64,000 nucleotides of DNA from Eutreptiella sp. 'Long Island Sound 2002' (lineage: Eukaryota > Euglenozoa > Euglenophyceae > Eutreptiales > Eutreptiaceae), in contig OZ038385.1 in assembly GCA_964036045.1 (NCBI GenBank), forward strand, positions 58,623,919 to 58,687,918, read 5' to 3'. Shown piece by piece: positions 33,148 through 45,195 of this stretch. Each line of letters starts with the position of its first letter. Within the stretch, counting starts at the first letter, position 1. The notes beneath the pieces are model-generated. The model ran no database searches, was not told the DNA's origin, and saw only the letters and a list, made by a program, of their open reading frames with translations. The translations under genes and the position numbers were made by a program.

Positions 33148-33809
33148 GGGGGCGCCTTAAGCGCAGTGCGCATGCAGTGCAAGTATTTGGGCATTTGGCC
33201 GTAGTAGAAACCCATACTTTGTGGTACTTTGGGCATCATTGTTGTTTGGTGGTAGGTTTTGATGCATTGGGGATCTGGCATTTTTGTATGTTCACCATGT
33301 TTCACCCATTTCTACTTTTTTGCACACATTTTCTGCCCATTTCCACCACATCTACTCTTTTTCTTGGTTGATTGATATGGTGATATACTTTGAGGGTGCT
33401 TGCTGCAGGACATCATACTTCCCTCCTCATTTCTCAGGCTCATTTTCTCCATGGATCTTAGTATTGGGGATAGGGTGTCCTACACCCGCTCCAATGGCCT
33501 GCGACCTCCTGCCACGGTGGTTGGGACGGCTGAAGACGGACTCCCCCACTTGGAATACTACCTTTGCCATCCCAAGTTCAGAATCGCCGCCTGATTGCCC
33601 TCCATCTCCGCTGCCCAACACACAGTCAAGTTGCCCCCCCAAAGGCCCCTGGTCCTTCACCATGCCACAAGAACCGGGAAGGTCTCCCTCAAGGTCCCCT
33701 CCAGTCCAGTTTGGGTCGCCTAATTCTAAGGATGTTTCCAAGGGGCGTGCCTAGGGGCTCTTCGGGGGGAACATAGTCTAAAAGTAGCGCGCAATGCAAG
33801 GATTCCCCC
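33148..33809 (+). mobile_element. GGGGG-TIR transposon with barrel ORF
   Basis: Left end GGGGGCGCCTTAAGCGCAGT, right end GCGCGCAATGCAAGGATT then CCCCC. ACA is duplicated at 33145-33147 and 33810-33812. It shares its left 100 bp and right 80 bp with 34377, 47681 and 55372. Confidence 0.85.
33451..33594 (+). CDS. Barrel-like ORF in transposon
   Basis: 47 codons: MDLSIGDRVSYTRSNGLRPP, then ATVVGTAEDGLPHLEYY. Nearly the same as the ORF at 34649. The unit ends soon after the predicted last strand; downstream frames up to the element end are disrupted, so the protein is probably truncated. No known catalytic residue is present. The role is inferred to be nucleic-acid or peptide binding at most. 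Confidence 0.5.
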   Translation: MDLSIGDRVSYTRSNGLRPPATVVGTAEDGLPHLEYYLCHPKFRIAA

Positions 33810-33812
33810 ACA

Positions 33813-34373
33813 GTCCACACACCACAGAGCTTAATCATTTGGATTGGCCTACAGACGTTACCCTTGTGTGTCCTACACGCACTTGTATTGGGTTTTGCTT
33901 GTACACGGGACCTGGCTGCACTGTATATGCACTTAGAGTCGCATTTTCCCGGCACAGTACACACATCACACCCACTATGAATGAATGCCTTCTGGGCGTG
34001 GCAGAGCGTCTGCACTACTGCATGAAGGAATCACAGATGTTATGCCAACATGATGCATGGACCTGTGGTCAACTCAGTTCCTGAGTGCGCCTGTGCTGTA
34101 CATAAATGGAGTTTCAGCTTTCCGGGGTTCTCCCGACAACACTCAATGACACTTTGAGTGCCAAGAACTCAAACAAAAAAGAAGTACTACACTTTTAAAA
34201 TGGAAGTCCCCGGTTCAATTCCTAGATGTTCCACTGTTTGGAAAATTTGTACCACATTTTTCCATGGTATTTAACATTTCGTACCAAATTTTCCCCTCAC
34301 CGAATTTTGCCTTACCAAAATGTGCCCACACCATTTTTTCCCCCCTCCGGTACTGTGCTTTGTGACCATGATC
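33813..34373. other. Spacer between two related transposons
   Basis: No gene recognised. A short dyad CACTCAA/TTGAGTG lies at 34140-34160, and a lone B-box-like GGTTCAATTCC at 34210. Confidence 0.4.
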
Positions 34374-34376
34374 TTA

Positions 34377-35061
34377 GGGGGAGCCTCAAGCCCAATGCGC
34401 GCGCAGTGCAACTATTTGGGCGTCTGGCTGTACTCGAGACCCATACTTTGAGATACTAGGGGCCCTTAGGGGCATCATGGTGACCCCTAGCGGAGCTTTT
34501 GCAAGGTGTAGCACGTTTGGGTCAAGGCATGGCAAGGCGTAGCATGGTTGTGTCAAGGCATGGCAAGGCGCAATGCTCGTGTGCACACATTGATCTATCG
34601 TGCTTGCACATATGCTACAGGACTTCATACCCCCCTCCTCCTTTCTTCATGGATTTGAGTCTTGGCGATCGGGTGTTCTACACCCGCTCCAACGGCGTGC
34701 GAGTTCCTGCCACGGTGGTTGGGATGGCGGGAGATGAGCTCATCCACTTGGAGTACTACCAAGATGCACTACGGGTGGTAAATCGCCAATGCAAGATGGA
34801 GTCCATGTGTACTTAGTAGACAATGGAACAGAAAGACAGTTCTGTGTTCTTGAGGGTGGCGACCAATGCGCTGTTCATGGCTTTTCCAGTTGTGCATGAT
34901 GTGTGTCATGTGAAGGGAAGGTAGTTTGCAACTTTCTTGAGCTGGGGCAGTTTGGGTCACCTAATTCTAAGGGCGTTTCCCAGGGGTTTGCTTGGGGGCT
35001 CTTCGGGGGGGACATAGTCTAAAAGTAGCGCGCAGTGCGCGCGCAGTGCAAAGATTCCCCC
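34377..35061 (+). mobile_element. GGGGG-TIR transposon with barrel ORF, copy 2
   Basis: Left end GGGGGAGCCTCAAGCCCAAT, right end GCGCGCAGTGCAAAGATT then CCCCC. TTA is duplicated at 34374-34376 and 35062-35064. Confidence 0.85.
34649..34816 (+). CDS. Barrel-like ORF in transposon
   Basis: 55 codons: MDLSLGDRVFYTRSNGVRVP, ATVVGMAGDELIHLEYY. Just downstream, in another frame, is a conserved phrase (VYLVDNGTERQFCVLEGGDQ, then CAVHGFSSCA) that also survives at about 48243-48340 in the 47.7-kb element. The ancestral protein therefore continued past the barrel into a Cys-containing segment. Confidence 0.5.
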   Translation: MDLSLGDRVFYTRSNGVRVPATVVGMAGDELIHLEYYQDALRVVNRQCKMESMCT

Positions 35062-35064
35062 TTA

Positions 35065-35500
35065 TACCTGTGTCACGGGGCTGTATGCGAGTGAAGTATC
35101 CGTTGCTCATGGCCCCCGGGTGGATGGAATGAACCGGCGCTAACCTGGGCGGGCTTCTGCTCGGCTGATCAGGTTCGAACCCTTTGGCTTAGTGGCAGTC
35201 TCGGTCAGCCCGGCAGGTTGGTCTGGCTTGCGCTGCGAGAGCAGCAAGGCAAAACCATTTGTGAGCGAAGGACAACGGACTTGAATCCAACTGAGTATGT
35301 CCGACATGCGGTTCTGATCATGCCGCTTCCTTGAAAACCTTACATCAGGATAATGCTGATTGTTTCAAAACCTGACAGCATGGCCCCTTCAGAAATAGCC
35401 ACCCATGTATTCCACCGGGGATGTGTATGGAACTGTTTTTCGATTTCAATTACAAGGTTGGATATTGAGGTCGTCCTGTCTGTCTATTGGCTGGATAAGG
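35065..35500. other. Intergenic before segmental copy 2
   Basis: No gene supported. Contains GGTTCGAACC at 35172 (B-box-like) without a convincing partner A box. Confidence 0.4.
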
Positions 35501-35575
35501 TAGTATTATTGGGGCATTACTGTGTAATTCGAATTTCTGGCATTCCAAGACAGTATCCTGTGCCCTGCCTGTATC

Positions 35576-35812
35576 ATGAAGTGTTCCGCAATTTCAGCCA
35601 TCGACGTCGGTCATAGTGACATGTACCCAGCTGGTACTGTTGTCAATTTCCAGCATTCAGATGGCAGTGTTGTGCTTACCAAGATTCTGGGCCCCTCAGA
35701 GCGTGCTGGTGAATACTGCTCCATCACATGTAAGTGCTCTGGTATTGCTCCCGCACCAGACTGCTTGATGCAGCGGCCAGAAGAAGTGGCACACAGCGCC
35801 TGTCTCTCCTGA
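35576..35812 (+). CDS. Small barrel-like ORF, second copy
   Basis: Identical in sequence to the 78-codon ORF at 22644-22880 and placed the same distance before the second ZIP gene. The same caveats apply: a barrel-like pattern only, possibly a first exon. Confidence 0.45.
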   Translation: MKCSAISAIDVGHSDMYPAGTVVNFQHSDGSVVLTKILGPSERAGEYCSITCKCSGIAPAPDCLMQRPEEVAHSACLS

Positions 35813-36142
35813 CCTGAAGACACATCCCACAAACAATTCCCCTGTCATTTTGTGGATCATATGCCCTCCATCTATGCATGTCTTGCTCCCTGTCACAGGT
35901 CCCGCTGTTTCCCCCTGGGGCACAATCAACATTTCCACTGCAACAGTATTGGTGGCAAGTGATGGAGCACGTGTCTAAAATTGTTTTCGCTTTTAGGAAC
36001 AGAATACAGGGAGGGAAATCCAGCAAAAAAAAAGGTAGGGGAGGCGTGACAGTGTGTGCAAGCCATAGGCGGCAGCGAGGGAGCAAATTGATTGTCCCGT
36101 GATCTATCCATCCACTTTGTAACATTCAGGTTTGCCCACACA

Positions 36143-37798
36143 ATGGTTTGCTTTTCACGCTTTTGGTTGCGATGTGTGCTCCTCATCGCATTGGCCACGG
36201 CCATTAGATCTTCGGGAGACCATGAGTGGGAGTGGGCTGGCGGATTTGACGTGCACACAGATGAACAATACACGTGGGTCGCAAGCAAAGTCAATGGAGC
36301 ATATGCAGATGCAACCATGAAAATACTGATTCTATCAGCGAGTAGTTCTTCTTCCGATGGCATTGAGAGCGCAGAGTCCGAGGCTGAGACTCTCTTTGAG
36401 GCGGGGAATGCAACATCGATCTCGGCACCGAGTTCAACAGTTTTGAGCCCAGGGACCCTGTACCAGTTAGTGTTTGATGCGGACTCTCCACATAGTTTGT
36501 TCTTTATCTCGTTCTCGACATCAACGACCACTAGAAACGAGGATGACGAGAGCGCATTTGTCATCTTCACGGAGCATGTCCCTTCGGAGTTTGAAAATGG
36601 GATCCATTATTTACAGGATGAAGATGGGAATGACGTGGAGCCTGTTGCTACTGAACCAGCCACAACAACCGAGTACAACAACGCTGGTTGGGCAATGTTG
36701 GCATCTTTTGTTGTCGCCATCGCATCCACGTTGGGCGTGGTCCTCACGGTCCCCACCGTTCGCTGGGCAGTTGAGCAATACAATTTATTTGCCTACCTCA
36801 ATGCGTTTGCCTCTGGGGCCATCTTGGCACTGAATGTTTTCCTTGTCATCCCTGAAGCCCTGGCTAATATTGCAACGAGGCACCCAGGGGAGAATTCCAG
36901 GGCGGCTTGGTTCGGCAGTATGCTGCTGGGAGGGTTTATCCTCGTTGCTGTGATCGACTGGATCATCAGGCTGTTCTTCCCCGACGGACATACACACACA
37001 CACGCAGCCCTACACTCCAAGGATCCTTCGAAGGACAACGGTAACGGCAACGGGTGGCCTGGTGAATACGCCATGACAGCCCCGGCATACGTTCTTCCGT
37101 ATGCATCCCCTGCCGTAGTAGAATTGCAACCAAGTTTTGGCCCAACCTTCGCAACACCCTATCCGCCACCAGTAGATTTCCAGTACACTATGCCGGCACC
37201 CTACATGCCAACCCCAACACCATACATGTCGCCAGCACCGTACATCCCGACCCCTCTTGTACCTGCCCCCGAGGTTGTCCGTAACTTTTGTGATTGCTGG
37301 CCGCTAAACGGGGTGGTTTGGTCAGTATTGCTTGGGGATGGGCTCCATAACTTTGTTGATGGAGTTTTGATTGGATTTGCCTTCCGTTACTGTGGGGAGT
37401 CCACGGGGTGGACGGTGGCTGCGGGAGCCCTCTTCCACGAGCTGGGTGCTGAGTTAGCAGAGTTCTATATGTTGCTTGAACAAGGAGGACTGACTTGGCT
37501 ACAGGCCCTTGTTATCAACTTTATCTCATCATTAACAATCTTCATGGGGGCACTCATTACTTCGTATGTGGAGATTTCAAACTACGCGTTAGGGCTGATC
37601 CTTGCGTTCTCGGCTGGTGTCCTCTTGTTCCTTGCCATCGTACCCATCTGGCATTCTTTGACGGACCGACACATCACGCCACTTTTCCTGGTTGTTGCTT
37701 TCCTCAGTTTTGCTCTTGGGTGTACTGTCATTGGTCTTATATTGCTCTACCATCAGCATTGTGATGCTGGCGGCAGTCATGCTGGCCACAATCACTGA
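36143..37798 (+). CDS. ZIP-family metal transporter, copy 2
   Basis: 551 residues, differing from the 23211-24866 protein at one place by eye: ILALNVF here, ILAVNVF there. Signal sequence, His loop, GDGLHNFVDG and HELGAELAEF are all kept. Both copies retain the same 5' flank from the duplication start, so both may be expressed and the pair may act by dosage. The near identity implies recent duplication, gene conversion, or possibly an assembly repeat, so read depth would be needed to accept two loci. Confidence 0.9.
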   Translation: MVCFSRFWLRCVLLIALATAIRSSGDHEWEWAGGFDVHTDEQYTWVASKVNGAYADATMKILILSASSSSSDGIESAESEAETLFEAGNATSISAPSSTVLSPGTLYQLVFDADSPHSLFFISFSTSTTTRNEDDESAFVIFTEHVPSEFENGIHYLQDEDGNDVEPVATEPATTTEYNNAGWAMLASFVVAIASTLGVVLTVPTVRWAVEQYNLFAYLNAFASGAILALNVFLVIPEALANIATRHPGENSRAAWFGSMLLGGFILVAVIDWIIRLFFPDGHTHTHAALHSKDPSKDNGNGNGWPGEYAMTAPAYVLPYASPAVVELQPSFGPTFATPYPPPVDFQYTMPAPYMPTPTPYMSPAPYIPTPLVPAPEVVRNFCDCWPLNGVVWSVLLGDGLHNFVDGVLIGFAFRYCGESTGWTVAAGALFHELGAELAEFYMLLEQGGLTWLQALVINFISSLTIFMGALITSYVEISNYALGLILAFSAGVLLFLAIVPIWHSLTDRHITPLFLVVAFLSFALGCTVIGLILLYHQHCDAGGSHAGHNH

Positions 37799-38633
37799 TT
37801 CAATATTCGCACATAAGTGCGCTGATCGTTCCTGCTTTTCACCACCGCGGGGGGTGCCATAAAGGCTGAGATTAGGACCACCAAGCGTCGCACCACAGGG
37901 GGGGGGGGATTTCTATAAAGGCTGAGGATAGGTAGGACCTACAACTCTGTCATGGCCGAAGGAGTGCCGGCAAGTGCCAGCAGAGAACAACGTTAGATTT
38001 CTCTGATCGACCGTGAGTATATGCCATGAGCTCAACCTAGTGTTGTGCATGAGGTGAACTGGATTCTCCAATATACTTACGGTTCCTGTCAACAACTGAA
38101 AGCCTCGTGCCTGAAAGCCACAACCGGGTGGTTGTGTTCCAGGTCGAAAGCAGGGGTTACCCTTACTGCACGGGCCTGACACAGCTGGCGCACTCGGTGG
38201 GTGGGCCAAGGCTGTTGCTGAGGCAGTTTGAGCCTTTCCAAACACGTGGTGTACCCAATCGCCCGCTCACACACACACATACACCGCTTTCAGCCCCCCT
38301 CCCCCGTCCCCCCAACACACATTCTCATATACCTTGCACCGCCTTAAGGAAAGTCAATGCCCTGCAGTGGCCCCGCTTGTAGACGTTGGTTGCAGTTAGG
38401 GGGCCACGTAAGTCAGGTGCTGACTCACCGTTTTCGCTGCGGCTGCGCCAGTCGCGATCTCAGTTCATGACCGTGTGGTCTTATCCTGATCCCATGCAGA
38501 ATTCACGCCCTCTGACCTGATCCCATGCAGAATTCACGCCCTCTGACCGTGCGATCCCGCTTGTGTCCGGCTGTGTTCAGTCAGTAGACCCTGAAGCCCC
38601 CTGGCTGGGGCCAGGGCATTTCCTTGTTGTTCA

Positions 38634-38995
38634 GCCGTTTATTGCCCATTGCCCTGGTCCACATCGGGTATTGTTGCCTGCAGCAAAACCTGCAGTGAGC
38701 TGTGGAGTTGTTGGGTGCATGCCGCGTCTCATGTCATTGGGCTCTGAGCGCACGCTCTGAGTTGCTTGGTGCTGGCCCCATTCGGCCATGCATCCCTTCG
38801 CGAGGTGCGTTTCACGTGTGGAGGGGGGGCTAGAGGCCAACCAACCTGGCCCCTGTCATCGGCGATGGTTTTTCCTCAGAGCCTTAGGTCTTTAGGCTTC
38901 TGGTTTCCATATGTGACCCCCCCCCCCCCCGGATCTGGGGTTTTTACAATCCTAAGGCCCGAAACACTTGCCAGGGTCGATGCAGCGACCAAACC
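38634..38995. repeat. 0.36-kb direct repeat, member 2a
   Basis: Counterpart of 25701-26060 with a C14 run. Confidence 0.9.
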
Positions 38996-39207
38996 GGTTG
39001 ACTCTTAACCAGTCACACTGTGAGCCCCCATGCGCTGGGATCTCTCTGAAGCCAAGGGAGTTTGGCCAAATCGGGCCACCGACAGCAAGCAAGCCCGCGG
39101 CACAGGCGAACCAAACATGGTACACAATGGGGGTGTTGCCTGAACCGTGCGCGCACCGTGCGCGCACCGTGCGTCCTTTTGCGTATTCTGTGTCCACCAG
39201 ATCCACA

Positions 39208-39543
39208 ATGCCTGAATCTGAGCTGCCCTAGCTTGTTGCCGGACTGCCTGTGTACTACCACCGCTCCAACGGGGATAGGGTGTCGGCCACTGTCGTTGAC
39301 CCTTCTCCAAGAGGTGGGCGTCGCGTCTCTATTCGGTACGAATTGGGTGGTGAAGAGGTCTTGTATGAGCATGCACCCGAGGAGCGGTTGGAGTTTGCAA
39401 TTGTGACTGCTGAGAGCCGCGATTCCCCCCAACCTGTGCACCATGAGGCGCCGATGGACGCTTTGCTGGAGCCCCAATTACCTGAAGTGGAAGCTGAAGC
39501 CCCTAGAATTGATGATCATGAGCCAGAATGCTGTGGCGGATGA
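39208..39543 (+). pseudogene. Barrel-like ORF with early TAG, second copy
   Basis: Same as 26273-26608, including TAG at codon 8 where the 56-kb copy has Trp. Confidence 0.65.
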
Positions 39544-40726
39544 AATTGAAATTCCCGTAACCCAACCAGTGTTGTCGCTTGTGTTGTCGCCTGTGCATGG
39601 TTTGTTACGGAGGTGCGTGCAAGGTGCAGAAATTGGGAGCCTGGAACCTGTGACAAGCATCAGATTCAAAAAAAAAATTCCCCGTACGCCAATAGGGGCT
39701 GCAGGGTGCAGAAAATAGGACCCTGGAACCTGTGACAAGCATCAGACTAAAAATTGAAGAATCCTGGTATGCCAGTATGGACTGCAAGGTGCAGAAATCA
39801 GGACCCTGGGTGTGTTTCTATGGGGGCCATTCAACGGGGTACAAGTTGGGCAACCATCCCAAAAACATTGAACCGTGCGCGCACCGTGCACGCACCCTGC
39901 GCGCACCGTGCGACAACGCCCCCAATATTTGCGCCATGCCCCAGACTCAGCACGCCCAAGAACCCAAGTGTACAAAGGCAACTTGACCTGGCGCTAATGC
40001 CCTGAACCGAAAGGCCCTGTCCCAGCACAAGCAACATGCAGATTGGCAGTTGGGCCCGCGCACATGCTTCATGTTTTGGAAAAGCACTTATCCGACGTCC
40101 ATGTTGTGCTATTGCAGGGTAATGTTATGGGGATGGGTGTGGCCAGGGTGGTCAAAGCTTGTGACACTGCCCCCCGGGGGGGGGGGGGTACAACCGGTGC
40201 TGATGCGACGCCCTCCAAGCTATCTGCCAAAATTTACCGGGGGGGCGGGGGGGCGCTGCGCCCGACCCACTATTGCCACATGCATAACTCAAGGGGGTGT
40301 GTCGGTCTGGGGGGCATGGGGATATAGAGGTAGGTAGGGAATATTCGCGATTTCTCGTATGCTGAGAGGAAAGTTCTTAAGGATCTTAAGGACCAAAGGC
40401 ATAGTACCCCCTTCAACTAAGCATTGGAGAAAAAATTTGGTGCTGTTGGCACCGCGGCCCCTGCACCGCTATATTTCAAAAATGGCAGGGGGGGGGGTTG
40501 CATACAAGTACCGGGCGCGGCTCCCCCCCCCCCCCCCTGGGTGCAGCCGGACCTGGAGACAGACGCCCGAAACTCGGAAAGAATGGGCTAGTGTCCAATT
40601 ACTGGATGCCGACGTCACGTTTATCCAACAGGCACTGTGGCTCAAACTGCCAGTGGGAACCAAGTTGGCAGGGTGGCAACCCCAGGGGATAGCATGCCGC
40701 CCCCTGGACCACCCAGCAAGTTTATT

Positions 40727-41085
40727 GCCGTTTATTGCCCATTGCCCTGGTCCACATCGGATGTTGTTGCCTGCAGCAAAACCTGCAGTGAGCTGTGGGG
40801 TTGTTGGGTGCATGCCGCGTCTCATGTCATTGGGCTCTGAGCGCACGCTCTGAGTTGCTTGGTGCTGGCCCCATTCGGCCATGCATCCCTTCGCGAGGTG
40901 CGTTTCACGTGTGGAGGGGGGGCTAGAGGCCAACCAACCTAGCCCATGTCATCGGCGATGGTTTTTCCTCAGAGCCTTAGGTCTTTAGGCTTCTGGTTTC
41001 CATATGTGACCCCCCCCCCCGGATCTGGGGTTTTTTCAATCCTAAGGCCCGAAACACTTGCCAGGGTCGATGCAGCGACCAAACC
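40727..41085. repeat. 0.36-kb direct repeat, member 2b
   Basis: Counterpart of 27775-28133, C11 run. Confidence 0.85.
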
Positions 41086-41285
41086 AAATTTTGTTTTTTT
41101 TAGTCTGATGCACTCCAGATGTCCTGAGCTTGCAATTTCAGCACCTCTGGTCCCCTGCTGGTGCACCAGGAATTTTTTTTTTTAGTCTGGTGCACTCCAC
41201 ATGTCCTGAGCTTGCAATTTCAGCACCTCCAACCTTTGCTGTAGGTATCGTGCTATTTTGCATCGAGCCATTCGGACAAAGAAGG

Positions 41286-42018
41286 TGCATTGGTTGGTGA
41301 ACGGTGACGAGACTCAAGTGTCGTTGGAGCCGGTGTCGGGCAAGTGTTTGCGCATCAACGGCCGCCACAAGAATAATATCACCGCCTTTTTGCAATGCAC
41401 TTCGCCGTCCAATTGGAACATGGGAGTGATGAGGACGGCGACCCATGTATCAAATTTGGACGGGTGGTAAAGCTAAAACCGGTCCTCATTTGCAAAGGTT
41501 AACCTCAAGTTAAAATCAAGAGGGAGGTCACCGTGTTGAACCGCAAGATGCGGCGCATGGTCCAAACGGTCACCAAAAAGGGTAAGACCAACGAGGCTAG
41601 CATGCTATTTATTGTAAAGGAGACTTTGCGAGATGCCCTTCCGTTGAAAGAGGGTGAGCAATGTGTTTTTACGGCTGATGGGGCCCCTGCCCATATGCAT
41701 GCATCCGTTGCCCTTGCTTTCAAGAATGCCAAATTGTGGCTTTACATCACTGCCCCAAATTGCACACCATACATCCAAGCATGTGATAAAAAAATGGTGA
41801 ATGGTGCATTCAAATCCTCATTGGAGGAGAGCTATGCGGAGTGGGTGGAGGATCATTTCATGGGGGAAAAAAAGAAACGTGGGCCGGTCCCCGTTCCTTC
41901 GCGCGAGGAGACCGCCACATGGGTTTTCGAGGCATTTAATGCAATCACCGAGGATGATATTATGGCCGCATGCCGTGCGGCTTACTTCCCCAAAGGGATG
42001 AAGTTGTCGGAGCTTGAG
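41286..42018 (+). pseudogene. Pogo-like DDE transposase core, 5' truncated and split
   Basis: First frame: HWLVNGDETQVSLEPVSGK (first catalytic Asp in NGDET). After a frameshift near 41465 comes KPVLICKG, a stop, and then FTADGAPAHMH (second Asp) and NCTPYIQACDKKMVNGAFK (third Asp), ending KLSELE. All three catalytic residues are recognisable, but the frame is broken and the 5' end is cut at the edge of the segmental duplication. The missing C-terminal domain lies in opposite orientation at 45460-45876: its first codon (Asp, 45874-45876) follows naturally on the Glu at 42016-42018, matching the LE-D junction of the 31-kb copy. Confidence 0.7.
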
Positions 42019-44239
42019 TGTGCCAGCTAGTACTCCTGGATATACCTCCACATTGGGGACAAATGGATAAATGATGTTGCATGTGTCTGTGTGTGTGTGT
42101 GTGTGTGCTCTGTGCTATTAACGAGGGTTGATGGCTTTTAATGTGCTATTAACGAGGGAGACCCATGTTTGACTGCTTGCTGAGATAGGATTCCCGAAGT
42201 GTACACCCGAGTGTGTACCTTATTGGTCAGCCTATTCTCTGCGGTCAAAAAAGTCAGAACCTCTGAGCCGACATGCTTATGTTATTTCCGTGGAAGCTCT
42301 CCCGTGCTGTGCGCCAAACACAAGTTGACTGACGTGTTCCGGCTCCCTCTCCCATCATCTCGCATGGCTGCTGGGCGGGGGGTTGGGTTGGGTTGGGTTG
42401 GGTCAAGGCCTCGCCTGGTCGCCTACCCACGGTCCGCGCCGCCTTCCCTGCGGGACCCGACTGGGCGGCCGTACCCGGGTGTCCGGTCACAAGGCCTACC
42501 GGACTGTTGACCGCCCCCAGACCCCGCGGTGGCGCTCGCGGGCGGGAGATGCCGCCGTGCCTGTGTGTATGTGCCCTTGTGTGTCTGAGGGGGGGGGGGG
42601 AGGGCTGTGGCACACCTGCTTGCTCCATTGTTGTTCGGCGTTGGCGCGGGGAAGTGTGTGCCTGGTGCTCCAGGCCCCGGCAGGGAGGCTGGAGAGCCTG
42701 ACGCTGAGCCCGCCGGGGGAGATGTGGGCCTGGGCTCGCAACCTCCACGTCACAAGGACATGCTACCCAACCACTCCACGACTGCCTATTGGCACGGGAA
42801 GGCGGTGGTACGTGGCACGACTGGGGTCAGACCCGCACTCCTTGACTGCCTTAGGCACAGGTGGTGCTGCCTCGCGGGCTGGGTCCGGCTCCCACGGCCG
42901 AGGGCGTACCCTGGGCAGATGGAGGGGCACCAGGGCACAGAGTGTGCTTCCCTGCCCTGGGTGCCACCAGTGCTGGCTGCACTGGCTGCGGCGCTACAGC
43001 CCGCGTAGACGAGGGGGGGGGGGGGGAAGGGGGGCATGGTGACTTGGGTCTCCGTCGCTTTGGGGCGGGCGGTGGCTGGTATGTGCGGGGAGCATGCATG
43101 CTCCATGTGTGTGCGTGCAGGGCTGCGGGCGGTGCACAGCCGCTTTGCGGGTCGTGTGTCCAGTGCGGCTGGCCGCTTGCGCACAGGCGTGTGTACTTTG
43201 TGGTGCCCTCTGGCACAGCAGTTTCAGACCCCCCGTTGCATTCTGGTGCACCTGGCGCAGGCCGGCAATCCATGCTGACGGCACGTGACTGATAGGGGTA
43301 GCCTGTCCACATACCCTGGCCGATGATGCCTGAGGGCACAGCACGCGTCCCCTGACTTGCGCAGACGCTTGCATGTAATGCACGGTGCGCGCTGGTGTGT
43401 GTTGCACAGGTCGAGAGCCCGTGCGCAAGTATGTGGTGCCGGCACTGCCACACATGCTTGTGGCGCCGGTGGAGCTGCGAGCTTGCGTTGCCTGGTGGTC
43501 TGGTAGGGTGCCTGCGGGGCTTTGCCCTGACCGATGACGGGGAACAAATTTGCAGCGAATGACCCCCCCCCCCCTTTGGCGGTTGCCGAGGAGGAGGGCA
43601 TAAGTGATGTGTTTAACGCTCCCACGAGGGCCCGTTGAATCCGGGCTTCCTCCACTTCCGCTGGACTGCGCTTGTGTCTGTATACATACAAGCGTGCCTT
43701 GTGTGTGTGTGTGTGTGTGTGTGCACTCTACTGTTAGCGAGGGTTGTTGGCTTTTAATGTCCTGGCCGCTTGCAACGGGAGGGTTAGGGGTTACCGGGGT
43801 AGAGCCTGCCTGTGGCCTGCCCTATCCCACCCCTGGCCCACCAGTGTGTCGCGGCGCGGCGGAAGGACGTCCGCCTCGGGTTATGTGCCCCCCTCTGAGG
43901 CCCTCCCGTGGCCGCGCCGCGGCTCCTGTGTGCCCCCGCGCGGCAGCACTGCTGCTCCCGGCCCTGCTGTACCCCCTCCCCCTCCCCCGGACGAGGGAGG
44001 CGGTGCGCGCTCCGGCCCTCCGAAGGGCATAGTGCCTAGTTGCTGCTGCAGCCCCCCCCCCCCCGAACCGGCTGACACCGTTGACCCCCCCCCCCCCTAG
44101 CACCCTGGGTACTTGGGTACGACAGTGTACATATGGAAGGTAGGGACAAGCGAACACTGGCGGAAGCACCGGGACAGTCGCCTAGCAAAAACCCGGACGC
44201 ACTGCTGTGAACTTGCTGAAGAACAATGGCTGGAAGTGT
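42019..44239. other. GC-rich region bracketed by GT repeats
   Basis: Homologous stretches with a (GT)n run and CGAGGGTTGATGGCTTTTAA lie at 42085-42150 and 43700-43765, flanking a markedly GC-rich 1.6 kb with G runs at 42591 and 43013. C runs follow at 43564, 44051 and 44086. Long frames open on both strands look compositional. No domain is recognised. Four GGGTT units occur at 42381-42402. Confidence 0.4.
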
Positions 44240-45190
44240 CTATGGCGGGGACATCCAGCTCAGCCTACCGACCAATTGAAGCCCTAGCACCCTGGGATGC
44301 CCCTCGTGGTGGCGGCTACAGCAGTGCCGCACCCCCCTATGCCCGGGAATCAAGACGGAGTTCACCAGTTGTACCCTTTCAAAGGCGTTCAAAGGCAACT
44401 GCTTGTACCTGTTTAGATCACTTTTTACTTCCGCCAGTATCTGGGAGCGCGCTAGCGACACATGCGCTGGATGTGCAATCATATGACCTAGATAACTGAA
44501 CACGGGTGACCTTGCTTTTATGTGCTGTCCATTCCATATCACTCTTGCACTGTGTGGTTTTGTAGCCCAGTGGTACAAATCTGTTTTTCCTGGGTTAACC
44601 TGGAACCCCAATATTTGCGACAGTTCTGAGATCCTATTCATGGCCGCCTTCAACTGGGTGAGATTGTGCGCCACAATGGCAATATCATCCATATACACCT
44701 ATACTACCAACTCTGGGAATTCTGTCGCCAATGTGTGATGAAAGGCCTCGTACACTAGCACAAACAGCGACGGTGAAAGCGGGCAACCTCCTTTCACTCC
44801 TCGCTCAAATGAGCACACGAATGACCCATACTGCAACGTGCTCCTGCGGTAGATGTCTCTTATCATTTCTATGAGGTGTTGCGGCGTCCCAATTGCCTGC
44901 AGGGCGTATGTGATGGCTGGGTGCAGCATGCTCGGGTATGCTTTGGCTATATCAATGAGGCACATATATGCCTCCTCATTGTCCTTCGCATGCAGTCTGG
45001 TCAACATTGCCAATGCATGTTGTGCCGCTTTCCCCCCCTTTTTCCTCCCGCTTGACGTGCCGACAATGATTGTTCTATTGGGTCCTTCAGGGCACCCAGC
45101 AGTAACCGTGCCAGTATCAAATACATGGCCCGTGACACCGCTATGGGTCTGTAGTTTGCCGCCTGGGAAGGGTCCCCTTTTTTATACAAC
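44240..45190 (-). pseudogene. LINE reverse transcriptase, decayed
   Basis: On the minus strand, in order: VLYKKGDPSQAANYRPIAVS, a frame change near 45010, CLIDIAKAYPSMLHPAI (first Asp), FERGVKGGCPLSPSLF, a TAG, YMDDIAIVAHN (the catalytic pair), LGFQVNPGKTDLY and YLGHMIA. These are the ordered motifs of a non-LTR reverse transcriptase. The 5' end is cut at a TA-flanked C run and MITE at 45196-45292, and the 3' end fades out near 44240, with no RNase H found attached. The RNase H modules at 28.9 and 31.9 kb could come from the same LINE group. Confidence 0.8.
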
Positions 45191-45195
45191 ACTGT

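Larger units (their letters stand above)
35501..41285. repeat. 5.8-kb segmental duplication, copy 2
   Basis: Direct copy of 22569-28333, offset 12,932-12,952 bp. Its right end coincides exactly with the start of a transposase fragment (41286), while copy 1 continues into a GGAAAGAGAA repeat. Confidence 0.95.

Noticed and set aside
34190-34230. tRNA 3' half with GGTTCAATTCC
   Set aside because: Isolated B-box-like text without the rest of a tRNA.
35150-35290. tRNA gene around GGTTCGAACC
   Set aside because: No A box at the right distance and no cloverleaf by eye.
42254-44100. Long frames on both strands in the GC-rich block
   Set aside because: Open on both strands, composition-driven, no domain.
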